NCBI GenBank assembly: GCA_963565915.1 | Contig: OY751490.1 | Location: 1,860,001-1,924,000, forward strand | Length of the DNA stretch: 64,000 bases | Direction: 5' to 3' | DNA from: Entoloma clypeatum | Taxonomy: Eukaryota > Basidiomycota > Agaricomycetes > Agaricales > Entolomataceae | Notes under the pieces: model-generated | The model's input: the letters and a program-made list of their open reading frames with translations, nothing else | Told to the model about the DNA's origin: nothing | Databases searched by the model: none | Position numbers and translations under genes: made by a program | Part shown: positions 58,916 through 64,000 of the stretch, in pieces | Layout of the letters: each line of letters opens with the position of its first letter | Position numbering within the stretch: position 1 is the stretch's first letter

Positions 58916-60401
58916 TTAATCTCCGCATCGTCGGTTTTGAGCAAGCGTTCGACGAACTTGCCAATGTTGGTGAGTTCAATGTCGGTGGGGACGACCCGAC
59001 CAGTGGAACTGATAGTTTTCATCCTCAATCTTTCAGGGCATAAGTCAGCAGCCTCGAGGGAGAGAGGAGAGTTGAGATTTGCAAGCGCTTCAAGAGCAGC
59101 TTTGTGAACCTCGTCGTGTTTCTTGAAAAGAGCTCGATATCATGACAAAGCGCCTGTTGGCGCCGAGGACACTCTGGGCTTAGGAGCCGCAGAAGTCTTT
59201 GGGGTGGGAATATCGCCTCCAGTTTCTGCAGGCGCTTTGCCCATAGGCGCGACATGTGCTCCACTCTTGGCTTTGTTGGCATAGGAAGGCCTGGGAGCTC
59301 TGTTGTAGGCAGAGCCCTTGGGCGGTAAGGGCAGGAATGCCGATGTGTCGTCGATCCTGGGGGCTCGCTTGACCGTTCCAGGGGGTAAACCCTTGGAAGG
59401 CTGGGCTGCTGGGGCGGGATCGGGGCCTTACCAGAGCTAGAAGCTTTGAGAGGGGCGGGGGATTTGTAGACACGCCAAGAGTCCGACATGGAGGCGTCCG
59501 CCGCCTGTGAGGTGGTGGGAGGGTTAGGAGGAGGAGGGGCCTTGGATTTACCTTTGCCCTGGGAGGCAGGTGTCGGAGGTGGAGGGGGGGGGACGTAGTC
59601 CTTGTGAATGAGATTGCCGTCGCTGTTAAGGCTAAAGCCGAGTTTATTGCCCATGAGAGCGAAAAGCATGAAGAACTCATCTCTGAGGACTCCATCAGAA
59701 GCGACGGCGTCTCGCGTGATGCCTCGAATGATGACCCGCTGTGCCAATGAAATGACGGCAGCAGAGAGGGTGGCCGTGTTGAGCCGAGTGAGGTGCCGCC
59801 GGAGGCCAGACCGAAGTCGATAGCCTCGCCGACAGTTTTGAGAGCAGCACACATTGCAACGAGGTTGGCCTCGCCGTCACCTGCCATGTTGATCTGCAGC
59901 TTGTCAGGGATGAGATTGTTCACCGGATCATTGAGTACGTAATCCGGGGGCATCTTGAATGTCACAAGTCCGGCGTTAGCGGGGAGTGCAATGGAAGAGT
60001 GCCTCGTTGCTTCGGCTCGCCCACTGAAGGGGGTGTCGCTGCGGTAGACAGTCTGAGTGGGAGCTAGAGGCCCCACAGAAACAAGCTGGTTGACATCAGG
60101 AAGAGTGTCGACATCGGTTCTTCTGACCAGTTACCAGTGGGATTACCTTCCACAGGGCTGACAGATCCAAGGGCAGACTTGCGAGCCTTCTGCCTGAGAC
60201 GGATTTCCTCAGCCTTACCAGTTGGTGCGGGAGAGGACGGCGATTGAGTGCGATCAGCAGGAGGATCCGGCCAATCAAGAGAGATGGGGGGGGGGGCTTG
60301 GCGACAGATTGAGTGTCGATCCTGGTCGATCTAGCGAGCGATGGGGCTTTAAGGGCTCGACCACCGCCAGAGGAAGAGGGGGGTTTGTCATGGAACAACA
60401 T
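58916..60401 (-). pseudogene. LINE A ORF1 N-terminal part
   Basis: Three frames carry successive pieces: 60401-60096 (MLFHDKPPSSSGGGRALK), from 60076 (YVLNDPVNNLIPDKLQINMA) and from about 59800 (RDEFFMLFALMGNKLGFSLN, then Pro-rich linker). A last piece (DIELTNIGKFVERLLKTDDA) joins VYLPTSKSF across the LTR element. At least three frameshifts make it non-functional. Confidence 0.75.
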
Positions 60402-60485
60402 GTTGAACTACGATCTACAACCAGCAGCAATCGATGAAAAAGACGCGGGCGCCTAATCACGATGGTGGTGGTTAGAGGAAGAGGA
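58916..60485 (-). mobile_element. LINE A, 5' part
   Basis: It holds the 5' end (CTCTTCCTCTAACCACCACC on the minus strand near 60480) and the first half of ORF1. The copia B LTR starts at 60486, at or a few bases inside the 5' end of the LINE. Confidence 0.85.
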
Positions 60486-60795
60486 TGTTGAAGTTCCACC
60501 TGGGTGCTAGCCACAGGTGTACTGAGCAACATAGCTACAGTGGAAGTACTCTACGATACCGCTATGGTCACTTACATGGTTTGGAGGGGGTAAGGCTAGT
60601 GAGAGCGGTTGAGGCTGGTGAGAGCGATGGAGCTGGTTAAGAGTCAAGAGACAACTTGTTGATATTGACAGTTTCCTGGTCTTATATACCGTACTACTGT
60701 TTGTACCAACCAAACAAGTATGTAATGAAGATATGTAAAGGTCACGTGATGTAATCTAATCTAATCTAATCTACGTGATGGGAAAAGTTTCAACA
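60486..60795 (-). repeat. Copia B 3' LTR
   Basis: 310 bp, TGTTGAA...TTCAACA, with the four-copy TAATC array flanked by ACGTGAT on both sides (60743-60779). Confidence 0.93.
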
Positions 60796-60868
60796 CCCCC
60801 CCATATTTAGTACATATTTCTAAATACATCTTACTTTTTCCCACATATATATAGGTACTTTGTTTCGC

Positions 60869-63800
60869 CTAGTTTTTTATCAATCCGAAGTACGGGATAA
60901 ACTTGGAAAAGAGGATTTTTCCCAGATTCTTAGTTAAGAGGTCTGCAGGGTTGTTCACTCCTTCAATAAATTCGACCGTAATTATCCCTTTGGAGACTTT
61001 TTCTCTGACGAAGTGGAATCACACGTCAATGTGCTTGGATCGCTTCTCAGTTACAGGGTTGGATGCGATGAAGACGGAGCCATTGTTATCTCCGTAGATC
61101 GGTACTGATCCGATCTGCATTCCAAGTTCGGCAAGCATGCTTCTCAGCCATGTTGCTGCGCGACTGCAGTCTGATAACGCCATATACTCTGCTTCTGTGG
61201 AAGAGAGGGCGATGGTCTTTTGCGCCGATGATACCCATGTCACTGCTCCAGACGCCAGTGATATGAAGAAGCCAGTGGTAGACCTCCTCGTGTTTTCATC
61301 TGACGCCCAGTCGGAGTCTGTGAATGCATAGATTCCTTTCCCTGAGTCACCATCATACATGATTGCGTAATTTTTTGTCGCTTTCAGATACCTGCAAATA
61401 TCCCTAGCCACTTCTAAATGGCGTTTGGTGGGATTTGCGGAAAATTGCGACATTTTGATCACGGCAAAACAGATGTCTGGCCTTGTTCCAATCATCAGAT
61501 ATAGAAGTGATCCGATGACGGATTGGTACTTTGATCGAAGTTCTGCATTGGGTTCATCTTTGGACATCATGGGTTTGTAGCCCGTAGGAAGTGGGGTATG
61601 GGTGGCGTTAGATTCGCTCATCCCCATTCGTTCGAGTATTTTCTCAAGGTAAGGTACTTGATCGATGAAGATACGTTTCCCGCGTTGCCTTATTTGGATA
61701 GAGAGAAATTCTTTCGGTTCCCCATCAGGCACAAGGTGCCCTAGGTCCCTACATTCCCATGTGGTCATGAAGGCCTTCTTTTTCTCTAGCGTATATTCCC
61801 GGTTTGTGCCGAGAAAAGCAGAGTCGTCGACATAGATGACGGCGATTACAATTTCCCCGCTGGTACTTTTGTGAATGAACACTCCTGCATCGGAGTGAAG
61901 CCGGACAAAGCCAAGCTTTTTCATGGAGGAATCAAGTTCCCTCCACCAGGCTAATGCGGCCTGCTTAAGTCCATATAGAGCTTTGAATAGTTGGTACACG
62001 AGGTGTTCTTTCCCTTTTACTATGTAGCCCTCAGGCTGTCGCATGTAAATGACTTCACGGAGCGTTCCATAGAGGAAGGCTGATGAGACGTCCAAAAGTG
62101 TCATGAACCACCCTTCAAGGGCTGTCAATGCCAGTATTAGTCGGACGGTTTCATATCTTATGAATGGTGAGAAGATCTGATCAAAGTCGATCCCTTCTAC
62201 CTGTGAAAAGCCTTTTGTGACGAGACGTGCTTTCAGGCGGCCGTCGGACTTTTCGTTGTAAACCCATTTGTTCCTTAGAGCTTTCCTTCCTGCAGGCAGG
62301 GGTACTAGCTCTGTGATCACCCCGCGGCGTTTGAGCATGTCTAGCTCTTTACGTTCAGCTGCATACCAGTCTTCTTTATTTGGAAGAGGGTATATGTCTT
62401 TATGGGACATGTCGACAATGCCAACTTGGACTGATATCGCCTCCATCAGGAGGTCATTCATCCATGCCGTTTGACCGCCCAATCTCCGTCTTCGATCTAA
62501 TTTTTCAAGATCAGACGCTGGAGTGTCTTCCCCATAGATGCTTCCTGGCATCTTCCGAACTCGTCGTTCCCTGATCGGTCGATCTGGTACTTGCTCAGGT
62601 TCTGGAGTGGGTACTCGCGGTTCGTCATCAGGCTCACTGGCAGGCAATTCGTTGTCTGATTCAGGTTGATCCTGTTCAATGGGAAGTGGGTCATGAGGTG
62701 TTTCGTTGTGACTATCGTCATCATTGCTGCCGGGAATGAGATCCTCAAACTCATCAGCCGGCTCTGGGTTTTCCATTTCTGGGTGGTTTTCTGGCAACGG
62801 GTCGATATGGCATCTAGGGTACTTGCTTTCATCAAAGATAGCTTTCCCTCCCATGAAAATCGTGTTGGTCTCAGGATCTATGAAGCGGTATCCTTTGACC
62901 CCTGGTTTCGATCCGACATAAATCATCAATCGGGATCTTGATTCCAGGGAGTTCCTATGTTTCTCCTTTGGGATATATACATATGCTTGACATCCAAATA
63001 CTCTGATGCTGGACATGTCGGGGATCTCATTGGTCACCTGAAGTAGGGGGTTTTCCATTCAAGACGCTGCATGGGGGTTCTGTTATAGAGAAATGCTGCG
63101 TGTTCCAAACAGAATTCCCACCACATGGGCGGTAAGCATGCATCGAAGCGCAATGCCTGAGATTTTTCCCATAGTGTTTGATTGATCCTTTCTGCTCTAC
63201 CATTCTGCTGGTGCTGATATGGGAGCGTGACGTCGATCAGAATTCCATGATCGGCAAGTACATCTTTGTATTCATCAAATTCTCCACCTCCATCAACTCG
63301 CCACTTCTTAGGAGTAGCGGCAAATTGGTTCTGGATCATCGCAAGAAACTGTCTTAGTGCCGTGATGGCACCAGACTTTTTCCTAAGCAAGATGACCCAG
63401 ACATGAGATGAAAAATCGTCCAGAAACGTGAGGAAGTATTTGTACTTGTGGTACGATGCCGTGGATATCTGTTTCAGGTCTGAATGAATCAGGTCGAAGG
63501 GTTTGACAGCCCTCGTCATTGAATTGGGGTATGACTGATTCGGCATTTTCCCTTTGAGGCATCCCGTGCAGCTTTCCTGTGATTTCTCACGTACTAACGT
63601 TCTGGGTACTCCTTTGGTACTAGTGGGAATTTTATTGAGCGCCTGGTCATTTGGGTGGCCAAGACGTTTATGCCAGGTTTCAACAGTGATTTCGCTAGAG
63701 ATCGCGTGGATTTGGCCATAGCGTATTTCAGTGTCTAACCAGTAAATGGTTTGTCCGATGAAATGAGGCGAAAACTGTATTTTGTTCAGCCCTTTAGAGA

Positions 63801-64000
63801 TATTAATTTCTCCGCGCATTCCATCAACTTTGTAACCATGGTTAAGGAAGACGCCTAGGGACAATAGACGTGTGTCCATATCCGGAATATAAAATACCGG
63901 TCGTAGGAGATGGGTTTTAGTTTCCCCATTTAGGGTATGCCGTACTGGAACGGCCCCAACTCCAAGTATCTCCAGTTTCTTTCCCTTTGCAGCTGTTTGG
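60869..64000 (-). pseudogene. Copia B pol (partial)
   Basis: Integrase to RNase H, about 90% similar by eye to copia A pol. A one-base deletion at about 63036 (CACCTG versus CACCCTG in copia A) shifts the frame between TPYFR and TNEIPDMSS. The TGA at 61019-61021 is shared with copia A; the frame stays open behind it to the TAG at 60869. Where copia A has a TGA (VPDRPIRKR-stop) copia B has an Arg codon. The N-terminus lies beyond the window. Confidence 0.9.

Larger units (their letters stand above)
60486..64000 (-). mobile_element. Ty1/copia element (copia B), cut by window end
   Basis: Same family as copia A. 310-bp 3' LTR at 60486-60795, purine tract ATATGGGGGGG, and pol running off the right edge. 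Inserted at the 5' end of LINE A; GAGGA (60481-60485) would be its left target-site copy. Confidence 0.93.

Overview
The window is nuclear DNA from a filamentous fungus, most likely an Agaricomycete (Basidiomycota). Host genes have many short introns of about 48-65 bp. They encode typical fungal proteins: a trehalose-6-phosphate synthase, a PMC1-type calcium ATPase, poly(A)-binding protein and ribosomal protein P0. The transposons are a chromodomain Ty3/gypsy element, Ty1/copia elements and APE-type LINEs. There is no bacterial-style operon. I assembled exon structures by hand from splice sites and reading phase; species and exact names are inference.

Host part (about 1.3-32.5 kb). After the 3' end of a copia element (1-1624) come a ZC3HC1/Rsm1-like zinc-finger gene (minus, 2252-4220), a badly decayed MUP1-type methionine permease (plus, 4768-6900) and a small secreted Gly/Tyr/His-rich protein with a possible Kex2 site (minus, 7444-7918). 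Next are poorly resolved exons (8.5-11.2 kb), a 1071-residue helical-repeat-like protein (minus, 11748-15015), ribosomal protein P0 (plus, 15535-16766) and TPS1 (plus, 17044-18932). A 4.8-kb stretch without a recognisable gene follows, then the calcium ATPase (plus, 23786-28311) and PAB1 (minus, 30121-32451).

Transposon part (33.1-64 kb). This is a nested nest. A LINE (LINE A, minus) runs from about 60485 back to about 38240. It is split by three later events. A chromovirus (41828-54967, 711-bp LTRs, TSD GTCAG) sits in its endonuclease. A 2.69-kb LTR element without coding capacity (56226-58915, 589-bp LTRs, TSD TTAAT) sits in its ORF1. A copia element (from 60486, running off the window) sits at its 5' end. 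The chromovirus is itself split by a complete copia element (45783-51600, 309-bp LTRs, TSD CTTTG). On the other side of LINE A's tail, a second LINE-like unit (33.1-38.2 kb) uses the same target motif and holds a TA-flanked MITE, minisatellites and a large imperfect palindrome.

Most notable: an antisense, spliced gene for a Zn2Cys6-like, coiled-coil, acidic protein between the chromodomain and the 3' LTR of the chromovirus; a CpG-to-TpG/CpA mutation signature in all LTR pairs, including CGA-to-TGA nonsense changes; evidence for self-primed reverse transcription shared by the chromovirus and the non-autonomous element; and the secreted His-rich peptide gene.
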